Assembly: GCA_022984795.1 (NCBI GenBank)
Contig: JALIHJ010000030.1
Span: forward strand, 186,001-250,000
DNA length: 64,000 nucleotides
Source of the DNA: Fabrea salina
Taxonomy: Eukaryota; Ciliophora; Heterotrichea; Heterotrichida; Fabreidae
Direction: 5' to 3'
The translations under genes and the position numbers were made by a program. Positions 47,413 to 54,524 of the stretch are shown here, piece after piece; the stretch's first letter is position 1, and every line of letters starts with the position of its first letter. The notes beneath the pieces are model-generated. The model made no database searches. It worked only from the letters and a program-made list of their open reading frames with translations, and was not told the origin of the DNA.

Positions 47413-49338
47413 ATGGCATCTTCTTCAAAAGGGAGCACACCACTAGCAGAAGACCTGATAACTCCTACAGGTGAGTTAACTATCAAAGAAAACAACCTTT
47501 TTAGTTTGCCCAAGAATTACTTCAGTCAGGTCTGGGACAGAGTACTTTACTTGGACCTGCGCAGCAACCAAATAACTCACATCGCTTCCATCTTTTCACT
47601 GTTCCAGCTGCGCAGTCTTGACCTTAGGAACAACAGAATAGAACTTCTGTCTGAAAAAGTTTCTTCTTTGAAGCACTTAAAAGTACTGCGTTTGGACTCC
47701 AACTTACTTACTTCTTTGCCAAACCAACTCTTCAAACTGACAAATCTGCAAGTTTTAACTCTAAGCAAGAACTCCCTGTTCTTCGTCCCCGAGTGCATCA
47801 GCAACCTCACCAAAATCAACACTCTTATTTTATCTGAAAATCAGATTGGAAGTGTTACCTCTGAAATTGGTCACTTGAAACGACTCAAAACCTTGCATTT
47901 GCATGGAAACGACTTTTGCTGCTTGCCACTGGGACTCTCTAGACTGAGGTTCTTAGAAGAGTTCACTCTGGAGTGGTTCAGGTACACTTCCCCTCCACTT
48001 TCAAGGGTTTTAAAAGGACCCATTGGGGAAGCGATTATAGGCAGTTTGAGGGAACTATGCAACAAGTGCACTCAGCAAGAAAAAGCAGAGCTGGAGTTGC
48101 TGAACTTTCTAGAGCACTTTTCCCAAAAAGACTTTTTCTTGGAAAGAACTGACAACCGAGGCAGAACAGCTTTGCACATTGCAGCAGTGCATGGAGACAG
48201 AGGAGTCATCAGAGGACTGCTGAACTCAGGGTCTGACATCAACAAAATAGACTGCGAGGGATACTCCCCTATAGTTTTGGCTTTGAGAGAAGACCAGATT
48301 GCTAGCGCCAAGTTGCTTTTAGAAAGAGAGGCTGACATAACTCTAGGCGGGGGCAGTTTGGGAAGTGCACTGCACCTTGCAGTTTACAAAACAGAACCTT
48401 GGCTCACAAGGGCGTTTTTGAAAAAGGGAGCTAATGTCAACTCTAAGGACAGCGAAGGTAACACGCCCCTGCACATACTGCTTGGAGTTTTCAACAAGTC
48501 CCACAGAAGGGCTTGCCTAATTGGAAACATGCTATTGCAAGCTGGAAGCGATCCCAACGAACTGAATGCAGACTTATGGGCTCCAATTCACTTAGCTGCT
48601 AGAAGGTCCCAAAACGCAGGAATATCTTGGGTCTTGAGTGTGAACTCAAAGAAAGGCCCTGTTTTTAACTTAGATGCTTTGGGAGGCACTCTTAAGTTCA
48701 CAAGTTTGCACTTAGCTGGAAGCATGGGCAACATGAAAATAGTCCAGATGCTGGTTGAAGGCGGTGCTGACGTTTGTTTGAGAAACTCCGAAGGGGAAAC
48801 TCCCAGAGACGTGTGCAGGGGAGAAATCATTATTTACAAGTACTTGACAAAGTGCCAAAAAGAAGCTTTTAAAAACCAACACCAGAACCAAACTAGGTTT
48901 CCAGTCTTTTGCAAAAAGCACTCAGACTGCTACACCGTAGCCGTTGACTCTTCAGCAAATTTGAGTCAGAGGTACTCAGCACTTTACGAAGTCTTTAGAA
49001 GCAAAAATTCCCAAGAAATGAAGATGATTCTACTTGACTTGGAAAAACACTCAGTTTTGAAGAAAGACGCAGTTTACCTGCTTGGAATGCTCATGGGAAA
49101 GCACTGCTTGAGACTCCTCGAAAGCATTGAAAAGGATCACAAAGAACTAGAAGCTGTGCGCAACGAAGCAAGGGACTGCATTCACCAAATCAAACACAAC
49201 TCAAGCCAAACCCCCACTAGGAGTTCTTTCATGGGTCCTAAACTAGCTAAGTCAAACCCTTTGCAAATGTCCCTTCCAGCTAACTTTTCGTCTTTCATGG
49301 AAGAAGAAACAATCAAAGACTCTTTGCTATTCATTTAA
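47413..49338 (+). CDS. Leucine-rich repeat and ankyrin repeat protein
   Basis: A 641-residue scaffold. Residues ~20-190 hold about six typical LRRs (LYLDLRSNQITHI, LRSLDLRNNRIELL, LKVLRLDSNLLTSLP, LQVLTLSKNSLFFVP, INTLILSENQIGSV, LKTLHLHGNDFCCLP). Residues ~245-475 hold six ankyrin repeats (GRTALHIAAVHGDRGVIRGLL, GYSPIVLALREDQIASAKLL, GNTPLHILLG, WAPIHLAARRSQN, FTSLHLAGSMGNMKIVQML). The C-terminal ~165 residues are helical without a known domain. No kinase, ROC-COR or death domain follows, so it is not a complete LRRK-type protein. It diverges from TLK over the 316-bp interval. Confidence 0.87.
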   Translation: MASSSKGSTPLAEDLITPTGELTIKENNLFSLPKNYFSQVWDRVLYLDLRSNQITHIASIFSLFQLRSLDLRNNRIELLSEKVSSLKHLKVLRLDSNLLTSLPNQLFKLTNLQVLTLSKNSLFFVPECISNLTKINTLILSENQIGSVTSEIGHLKRLKTLHLHGNDFCCLPLGLSRLRFLEEFTLEWFRYTSPPLSRVLKGPIGEAIIGSLRELCNKCTQQEKAELELLNFLEHFSQKDFFLERTDNRGRTALHIAAVHGDRGVIRGLLNSGSDINKIDCEGYSPIVLALREDQIASAKLLLEREADITLGGGSLGSALHLAVYKTEPWLTRAFLKKGANVNSKDSEGNTPLHILLGVFNKSHRRACLIGNMLLQAGSDPNELNADLWAPIHLAARRSQNAGISWVLSVNSKKGPVFNLDALGGTLKFTSLHLAGSMGNMKIVQMLVEGGADVCLRNSEGETPRDVCRGEIIIYKYLTKCQKEAFKNQHQNQTRFPVFCKKHSDCYTVAVDSSANLSQRYSALYEVFRSKNSQEMKMILLDLEKHSVLKKDAVYLLGMLMGKHCLRLLESIEKDHKELEAVRNEARDCIHQIKHNSSQTPTRSSFMGPKLAKSNPLQMSLPANFSSFMEEETIKDSLLFI

Positions 49339-49346
49339 CTGTAAAT

Positions 49347-49655
49347 ATGAAAGCTTCAGACTCCCTGCCTGAAACCCTAAATAACTTCCTTGTAACTCTG
49401 TGCAACGAACCTAGTTTGGGAATGTGCTATGTTCAACAACACATGAAAGAGTCAGGTCCGCAAATTGAACAGACTAAACACGAACTGAAAAAGTCACTTG
49501 AAAAACTCAGACACTCCCTGCCCGACATCGATCACACCATCAGTGAAGTCCAGAACATCGGAAAGCTTTTAGAAGACTGGACACCAATTATGTTTTTCAT
49601 GATGGACGGAGCAAACAACCACCTTGAGTCGCACCTCCAGAAAAGACTATATTAA
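49347..49655 (+). CDS. BORCS8: BORC complex subunit 8-like protein
   Basis: A 102-residue all-helical protein. It follows BORCS8 (MEF2BNB) closely in order: LNNFLVTLCNEPSLGMCYVQQHMKES (compare VLANEPSVALYRLQEHV), a central QIEQTKHELKKS helix, then ISEVQNIGKLLEDWTPIMFFMM. BORC is a lysosome-surface complex that recruits ARL8 for kinesin-driven movement and HOPS-dependent fusion. The match is to remembered human sequence, so it needs a profile comparison. It starts 8 bp after the LRR-ankyrin gene and converges on ANP32 with 8 bp between stops. Confidence 0.62.
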   Translation: MKASDSLPETLNNFLVTLCNEPSLGMCYVQQHMKESGPQIEQTKHELKKSLEKLRHSLPDIDHTISEVQNIGKLLEDWTPIMFFMMDGANNHLESHLQKRLY

Positions 49656-49663
49656 TGTTCATA

Positions 49664-50299
49664 TTAAAGTTTCTCTTTTTTGCTTGACTGTGGTTCTTCC
49701 TCATCCTCTCTGGTTCTTTTGAGAGGAAAGCCTTCTGGTTCATCCTCAGAGACTTCTTCGCCTTCGCTCTCGTTTTCAATGAAGTCCTCAAAGTTCTCCT
49801 CTTCGTCGTCTTCTTCTTCTTCGCTGTCTGAAAGAGAAGCTTCTTCTCCATTTCGGTCAAGCCCGTCCAGTATTTGCATGTTGGGGAAAGACTCAAAAAC
49901 CCAGTCTCTGTAGCCCTCTGTTTCCGTTACGGGGTTCCCAAACAAGTCCAAGCTGATCAACGACTCTAGGGGCACAAGTTTTTTGAGGTCGTCTAGGGTT
50001 GTGATTTGATTTCCCGCCAAAGAAAGCTCAAGCAACTCTTTGAGGTGAGTTAAGTTTTCCAAGTCTTTTTTAACCTTGTTGTCGCTGAGTTCCAGCTTGA
50101 TCAGGTTAGGAAGGTCGGGGAAGTTCTCTAAGGACTGCAGACCGCACCCTGTTAATGACAAAAATTCGGTGTTTTCGTAAGTTTCCAAAAGACTTTTATC
50201 TCCTTCGCTTATGGAGCTTCCTTTCCACTTGTCCAGAATTAGTTCTGTCACTTCGCTCGGTTCTGTGTTTGCTACTTGGTTCTTAATTTCTTTTTCCAT
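49664..50299 (-). CDS. ANP32: ANP32-type acidic leucine-rich nuclear phosphoprotein
   Basis: A 211-residue protein with the ANP32 plan: an N-terminal cap, four to five LRRs (LSLTGCGLQSLENFPDLP, LIKLELSDNKV, LLELSLAGNQITTLDDL, LISLDLFGNPVTETEGYRDWVFESFP, the LRRCT-like end with the Tyr-Arg motif) and a long Asp/Glu-rich tail (~150-195), ending in a basic nuclear-localisation-like PLKRTREDEEEPQSSKKEKL. ANP32 proteins are histone chaperones and PP2A inhibitors and act in mRNA export. It diverges from a small membrane-protein gene, 67 bp between starts. Confidence 0.93.
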   Translation of the reverse strand: MEKEIKNQVANTEPSEVTELILDKWKGSSISEGDKSLLETYENTEFLSLTGCGLQSLENFPDLPNLIKLELSDNKVKKDLENLTHLKELLELSLAGNQITTLDDLKKLVPLESLISLDLFGNPVTETEGYRDWVFESFPNMQILDGLDRNGEEASLSDSEEEEDDEEENFEDFIENESEGEEVSEDEPEGFPLKRTREDEEEPQSSKKEKL

Positions 50300-50366
50300 T
50301 AATTTTGTGATATATAAAAATGACTTACTGAGTATTAGTTAGGCCTTGCGCATTTATAAAACGAAT

Positions 50367-50840
50367 ATGAAAAGGAATCTAAGTCTTACAGAACTCACTC
50401 CTTTAACTCCTAAAGAAACTCCTTCACTCAAGCAAAGGACACTTTCAGTGCTGCTACTTTACGAATTAGCAGTAATCACAAGTTCAGTGCTGTACCTGCC
50501 TTCTCTTTCAAAGGACTGCCCTGATATCAACTTGTATGCATGGAACTTTATTTTCATTATCTTAACAGTCACTCACGTTCTGGCCTTTGCAACTGAAAAC
50601 CTGTGCAAGTCATTTAGTCTTTGCGAGCAAGACAAGTTGTTTTGGGCAGTCCACTGCTTTTTGCTGTTTTGCTTAGTTGCTTGGACTAGCCTAGGACACT
50701 ACGGTGCATTTGTTTTAGCAACAGAGTGCACCCACACCGAGTCCTTTATAGCCTCTACTGCCAACATAGTTATTTTTGACGCAGCTTACACAGGAATTGG
50801 AGTGTCTTTGCTAGTTTCATCCTTTTTAAAGCGTAGTTAA
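50367..50840 (+). CDS. Small four-helix membrane protein, unknown
   Basis: A 157-residue protein with four hydrophobic segments: ~27-45 (LSVLLLYELAVITSSVLYL), ~60-80 (AWNFIFIILTVTHVLAFA), ~90-115 and ~130-150 (VIFDAAYTGIGVSLLVS). The loops hold several cysteines, and the N-terminus is Thr/Pro-rich with TP sites that kinases could use. I do not recognise a family. The ATG at 50367 is preferred; in-frame TTG codons upstream are not. Its stop codon directly abuts the stop codon of the convergent rhomboid gene. Confidence 0.65.
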   Translation: MKRNLSLTELTPLTPKETPSLKQRTLSVLLLYELAVITSSVLYLPSLSKDCPDINLYAWNFIFIILTVTHVLAFATENLCKSFSLCEQDKLFWAVHCFLLFCLVAWTSLGHYGAFVLATECTHTESFIASTANIVIFDAAYTGIGVSLLVSSFLKRS

Positions 50841-51566
50841 TTACCTTAAATACCTTAGAGCGTAAAGCACCCCAGACAAGAACCCTGCGAAGTGGGCCTC
50901 AGGAGCTATGTGTTCTACGTAACCTTGACTCCACATGTAGTACTCCAGCATCAGCCAAAAAACTACTGGAATAAACATTGGGAACATAAAGAGTTCGTTG
51001 GCAATTGAGTGTTTGAGTCGCAAAGGGTTGAAAGAAGTCAGTGGGTACTTAGCCAGCACTGCACCTGCCAAAGCCCCTGCAACTACACTTCCGTTGCACT
51101 TAGGAACTATTTTGCCTACGTCTTCGTCACTGACTAAAACTTTTTCCTTCAAAACCACAGCTGCAATTCCTGCTAAACTCCCAAACAAACTCAAGTAAAA
51201 CATGTGCCGACTTCCGCACTTCCCTTCAATGAGTTTCCCAAACAACAAGTAGACTCCTACATTTGGAACTAAGTGGCCAAAGTCCCTGTGCGAAATCGAC
51301 CCTGTAAAAACTGTGTGCAAGTACCCTCTTTGGATTGTGTACTCTGAAACTTGGAAGTGCCTAAACATGTACTTGTAAGGCATGAACTGCCACGCCAAAA
51401 AAACAACTAAACTGGAGTTGACGATGGCTTTGGTGACAGGAGTCATTGACTTAAAAGGGTAGCCGTAAGTCAACTTGTGGTAGTACCTAGTGACTGGGTC
51501 CTCTACTTTCTGCATGAACTTCAAAGGAATCCTTGAAGAAAACTCTCTTTTGATTCTGTTAAGCAT
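50841..51566 (-). CDS. Rhomboid-family intramembrane protease, possibly mitochondrial (PARL-like)
   Basis: A 241-residue six-helix protein. The rhomboid TM2 motif HRDFGHLVPNVGVYLLFG (His and Asn of the oxyanion side) and the TM6 motif EAHFAGFLSGVLYAL (catalytic His) are present. At TM4 the usual GxSG is CNGSVVAGAL: the Ser is kept but Asn replaces the first Gly and Val the last. The first ~20 residues (MLNRIKREFSSRIPLKFMQK) are basic and amphipathic, like a mitochondrial presequence. If the motif is tolerated the enzyme is active; otherwise it is a pseudoprotease. The start at 51566 lies 20 bp from the divergent start at 51587. Confidence 0.8.
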   Translation of the reverse strand: MLNRIKREFSSRIPLKFMQKVEDPVTRYYHKLTYGYPFKSMTPVTKAIVNSSLVVFLAWQFMPYKYMFRHFQVSEYTIQRGYLHTVFTGSISHRDFGHLVPNVGVYLLFGKLIEGKCGSRHMFYLSLFGSLAGIAAVVLKEKVLVSDEDVGKIVPKCNGSVVAGALAGAVLAKYPLTSFNPLRLKHSIANELFMFPMFIPVVFWLMLEYYMWSQGYVEHIAPEAHFAGFLSGVLYALRYLR

Positions 51567-51586
51567 ATTTATAAGCACATTTAAAA

Positions 51587-52051
51587 ATGCAGCACAAAGT
51601 TGAAGCAACTGCCCGTTATTTCGAAAAGGGCAAAGTTGACTCATGCAACCAAATCGTTTTCCGCAACGGACAAGCCATAGCTAAGCCTTTTTACGACCCC
51701 AAACTGCAAAACAAAAGCCTTTACTCCACTAAAGTTGTGTCTACTGAGAAAAGAAGCCTTTCGCACCAAATGCACAGAGTAAAGGCTTCCCCTCACGCTG
51801 GAATGCGTAAAAAACCCCTAGAACCCTATTCCCCTAACTCCCAACGGTCTATGCTCAGGCACGAAGAAACTCCAATTCCTTACAAAAACACTTCTAATAT
51901 TGTTATTGGCGACAGGTTTAACAAAGATAAACGCCAGTTCTTAACTACAGCCCAAAACTTACTCAGAGCACCCAGGTTTGAGTACTGCACAAACCCTGGA
52001 ATCCTCAGTGAAAAAACTAAGTGGAAACATAACAGAGCTGGTGTTAATTAA
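51587..52051 (+). CDS. Small basic protein (154 aa), unknown
   Basis: A basic protein without membrane segments, low in hydrophobic residues, with PYKNTSNIVIGDRFN near residue 105 and repeated Pro/Ser/Tyr motifs. The composition and isolated conserved-looking motifs are similar to microtubule inner proteins of cilia, but this is weak. Its TAA stop at 52049-52051 is followed at once by the ATG of the SK-channel gene in the same reading frame, with no spacer. The two could be separate genes with overlapping UTRs, or a pair joined by stop-codon readthrough. Confidence 0.65.
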   Translation: MQHKVEATARYFEKGKVDSCNQIVFRNGQAIAKPFYDPKLQNKSLYSTKVVSTEKRSLSHQMHRVKASPHAGMRKKPLEPYSPNSQRSMLRHEETPIPYKNTSNIVIGDRFNKDKRQFLTTAQNLLRAPRFEYCTNPGILSEKTKWKHNRAGVN

Positions 52052-53332
52052 ATGGAACTTAACTCTGAACTACCCCTAATTAAGTCTTCTAGTGCCCAAG
52101 TGGACTTGGAAAGTTCCTACAAGAAGCTTAGGTTCCTAGACCTAGGAAATGCTTTGCTTGCAAGTTTTTCTTTGACTCTGGCTTACTATGAAGTAATTGC
52201 GAAGCAGAATGACTCCTTTTTCGAAGAAAACTACTACTCTACCCCAAACATAGAAAGAATGAGGTGGCTAGGAGTAGTCCTTACTGTTTTTTTATGTAAT
52301 TATAACTTAGGTTTGCTTTTGGTTTTTAGATACCATTTTGATTTGGATATTAAAAAGCAAGAAAACCAGCACTTTAAAGAAGCTACTTTGGTTTCTTCAG
52401 GTGCCCTATTGCCTTTGTGCTTAGAGTTAGTTATCTGCAGTGTAACTACTTATCCTTACTTTAACAGCACCTTTTCAGGTTCAATGCTTCATGGAGACTA
52501 CACCTACTCCCTGAACGACATTTTGTTTTTACTCATGCTTTTGAGGTTCTACTTAGTAGTGAGGGCCTACAAGTCCTTTTCTAGGTGGACTGAGTTTGCC
52601 TCTAAAAAGTTCTGCAGTCGTTTTTCAGTAGAGGCCAACTTGTTTTTTTCTGTGAAGTCAGACTTAAAAGAAAGACCTTTTCAAGTAATAGTGGTTTCGT
52701 TGGTGAGTTGTTTGGTAGTCATAGGAACAGCTATCAGGATTTCTGAAAGGAGTTATGTGAGCCAAGTAACTGCAGAGGGTCTGGAGCACTTAACAAACGT
52801 GCAGTGGCTTTTAGTGATTTCTATGACTAGTGTGGGATATGGAGACCTGTACCCTTCTACTCACCTAGGCAGGTTCTTTACCTCTGTAGCTTGCATTTTT
52901 GGGATGCTTCTGGTTTCTGTGTTGGTGATATTTATGGGATATTCAAGTGACTTCGACAAAAACCAAAGAGTAGCTTACTTAAAACTTAAAGGCGCCAAAA
53001 GTTCATTCCAAGTCCGAAAAGCAGCTGGCAAAGTTATTTCGCAGTTACTAGTTTACAAGTCAAAACAAACTCTGCCCGAAAAACTGCAAGAAAGCAGGAA
53101 ACTCAAAGAAAGAGCTAAAAAGTTCCTTGAAGTTTTAGAAAACAGCAAGCAACTGAACTACAGTTACGATGAAATGCTTTACGACTTAAGCATGAAGATG
53201 GAAAGGAAGTTGTTTCTCATCAGAAAATCCTTAACAGAAGTTCCCAACTTCCAAGAAAGAATCAGCTGTTTGAACCAGCAAATGGAAGAATTTCTAAACT
53301 GCAGTTCTGAGGTCCTGAAAACTCAGTCTTAA
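52052..53332 (+). CDS. SK/KCNN-type Ca2+-activated K+ channel (with an in-frame 15-nt intron)
   Basis: A six-helix potassium channel of the small-conductance Ca2+-activated type. The pore has MTSVGYGDLYPST (GYGD selectivity filter) preceded by VQWLLVISMTSVGYG, and the S4-like helix LLMLLRFYLVVRAYKSF has few basic residues, as in SK. The post-pore region (~300-360) has a CaM-binding-domain-like stretch SSFQVRKAAGKVISQLLVYKSKQ, then coiled coil. A 15-nt intron at 52296-52310 is in frame; removal gives 421 residues and a cleaner membrane segment VLTVFLCLLLVF in place of one broken by five polar residues. It likely links Ca2+ signals to membrane potential in the ciliate surface. Confidence 0.85.
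   Translation: MELNSELPLIKSSSAQVDLESSYKKLRFLDLGNALLASFSLTLAYYEVIAKQNDSFFEENYYSTPNIERMRWLGVVLTVFLCNYNLGLLLVFRYHFDLDIKKQENQHFKEATLVSSGALLPLCLELVICSVTTYPYFNSTFSGSMLHGDYTYSLNDILFLLMLLRFYLVVRAYKSFSRWTEFASKKFCSRFSVEANLFFSVKSDLKERPFQVIVVSLVSCLVVIGTAIRISERSYVSQVTAEGLEHLTNVQWLLVISMTSVGYGDLYPSTHLGRFFTSVACIFGMLLVSVLVIFMGYSSDFDKNQRVAYLKLKGAKSSFQVRKAAGKVISQLLVYKSKQTLPEKLQESRKLKERAKKFLEVLENSKQLNYSYDEMLYDLSMKMERKLFLIRKSLTEVPNFQERISCLNQQMEEFLNCSSEVLKTQS
52296..52310 (+). other. Hidden in-frame 15-nt intron in the SK-channel gene
   Basis: GTAATTATAACTTAG in phase 1, so it introduces no stop and the reading frame stays open if retained. It has the same GTAA start, A six bases from the end and TAG end as the proven introns. 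Retention would place NYNLG inside a membrane helix. Confidence 0.82.
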
Positions 53333-53368
53333 CTAAGAATGTGTATTACAGTTAACTTGAGTCAAACT

Positions 53369-54346
53369 TCATTTAGGACTGCTGCCGGTCTTTGTGGGCT
53401 GCCAGTCTTCGTGGATCCTTCTATCTTTCTTCGACTTTTCGAACTGAATCAAAAACTTCTTTTTCAAGGACTGGTACGTAAAGGAAATAAGCAGCAAATA
53501 AAACAGTCTAGACAAAACGTAATAACTCTGGCCTGTAAGTTTAGCTCCTGTAAGGTTGTTAGGGTAACTTCTGAACTGCATGATGGCCTCTGTAACTGGT
53601 TTGTAGCAAGACAACACTCCAAAAGGAATCATCCAGTAAGTAATCATTCCTGTGTAGCCCAGTCCACAAACGGCACTTAACTGTGTAAGTGCAGCTGCCA
53701 CTGAAGCGTTAGTTGTTTTAGTGCCCATAGGATCCACGTCAGTTATCATGCGGTAGCCTGCGTTTTGGAAGTCCTTTTTGTAAGTCCAAGCTATCCCGTA
53801 AAAGTGAGGGAACTGCCAAGCCACCATAAATAAACTCACTAAAAAGGGGTCTATCCCTGCAAAAGTGCCTGCACCCGCAACCCACCCCAAGTACACCGGA
53901 AGCGCCCCTACAATTGCCCCAACGTGAGTGTTGAAGCGTGTTAGTTTTTTAAGCGGTATGTAGGCCCCTACGTACCCTCCCCAAATAGCAACAGCAGTTA
54001 GTGGAGTTAAGTAGTTGAAAGGAGCAAACATTGCAAGTGAAGCGGCTCCTAGTCCTAAAGACCATAAAGTAGCTTCTTTGCGGGTCATGCGCTCAGTGGG
54101 AATAGGTCTTCCTTGAGTGCGCTTCATGAGTTTGTCTGTGTCGCTTTCGATGACTTGGTTGATAGCTTGGGAACTGCAAGCCATCAAAAAGCTGCCTCCT
54201 AGTATTGCTGCCCCTTCAAAAAGATTTGGGGCAGGGCATCCATAGTAGTACATCACACCAACGACACCTGCGTTGTATGCTGAGAGTACAGTTTTGGTTA
54301 GTTCTTTGAGGTCCTTCAGTTTGTGCCGATTAAGTTTTTTCAGCAT
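53369..54346 (-). CDS. COX10: Protoheme IX farnesyltransferase (heme O synthase, COX10)
   Basis: A 325-residue UbiA-family prenyltransferase that converts heme B to heme O in the mitochondrial inner membrane, for cytochrome c oxidase. Family marks: NQVIESDTDKLMKRTQGRPIP (the first prenyl-diphosphate/Mg2+ motif with the D-x-x-M-x-R-T-x-x-R-P signature), TRFNTHVGAIVGALPVYLGW and the second Asp motif region GYRMITDVDPMGTKTT, plus about eight hydrophobic helices. The N-terminus has a short basic stretch (MLKKLNRHKLKDLK) suited to mitochondrial import. Shares the 178-bp upstream interval with the ABCD gene. Confidence 0.95.
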   Translation of the reverse strand: MLKKLNRHKLKDLKELTKTVLSAYNAGVVGVMYYYGCPAPNLFEGAAILGGSFLMACSSQAINQVIESDTDKLMKRTQGRPIPTERMTRKEATLWSLGLGAASLAMFAPFNYLTPLTAVAIWGGYVGAYIPLKKLTRFNTHVGAIVGALPVYLGWVAGAGTFAGIDPFLVSLFMVAWQFPHFYGIAWTYKKDFQNAGYRMITDVDPMGTKTTNASVAAALTQLSAVCGLGYTGMITYWMIPFGVLSCYKPVTEAIMQFRSYPNNLTGAKLTGQSYYVLSRLFYLLLISFTYQSLKKKFLIQFEKSKKDRRIHEDWQPTKTGSSPK

Positions 54347-54500
54347 TTGTAAATGGATCTAGTAATGTCAGCGATATTTTTATTTAAACTTCAAAACTAA
54401 CAGTTTTAACTTAAGTCCTCAGACAAGTCTGAGTTTGTTTGCAAACTTTAAAAGTGGTGTTGTTGTGTTTTCCACTTTCGAATTTAAAGAACCACACCAT

Positions 54501-54517
54501 TGATTACGTCATAATCA
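54501..54517. promoter_or_regulatory. Inverted repeat with bZIP-like core before the ABCD gene
   Basis: TGATTACGTCATAATCA: six-base arms TGATTA and TAATCA around a five-base centre, with TTACGTCA inside, an ATF/CREB- or PAR-bZIP-like core. It lies 7 bp before the ABCD start codon in the divergent COX10/ABCD promoter. Confidence 0.4.
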
Positions 54518-54524
54518 AATAGGG

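Noticed and set aside
52193-52207. GTAA...GCAG 15-nt match early in the SK channel
   Set aside because: It ends CAG rather than TAG and lies in phase 0 without a stop; the evidence is too weak to call an intron, though it cannot be excluded.
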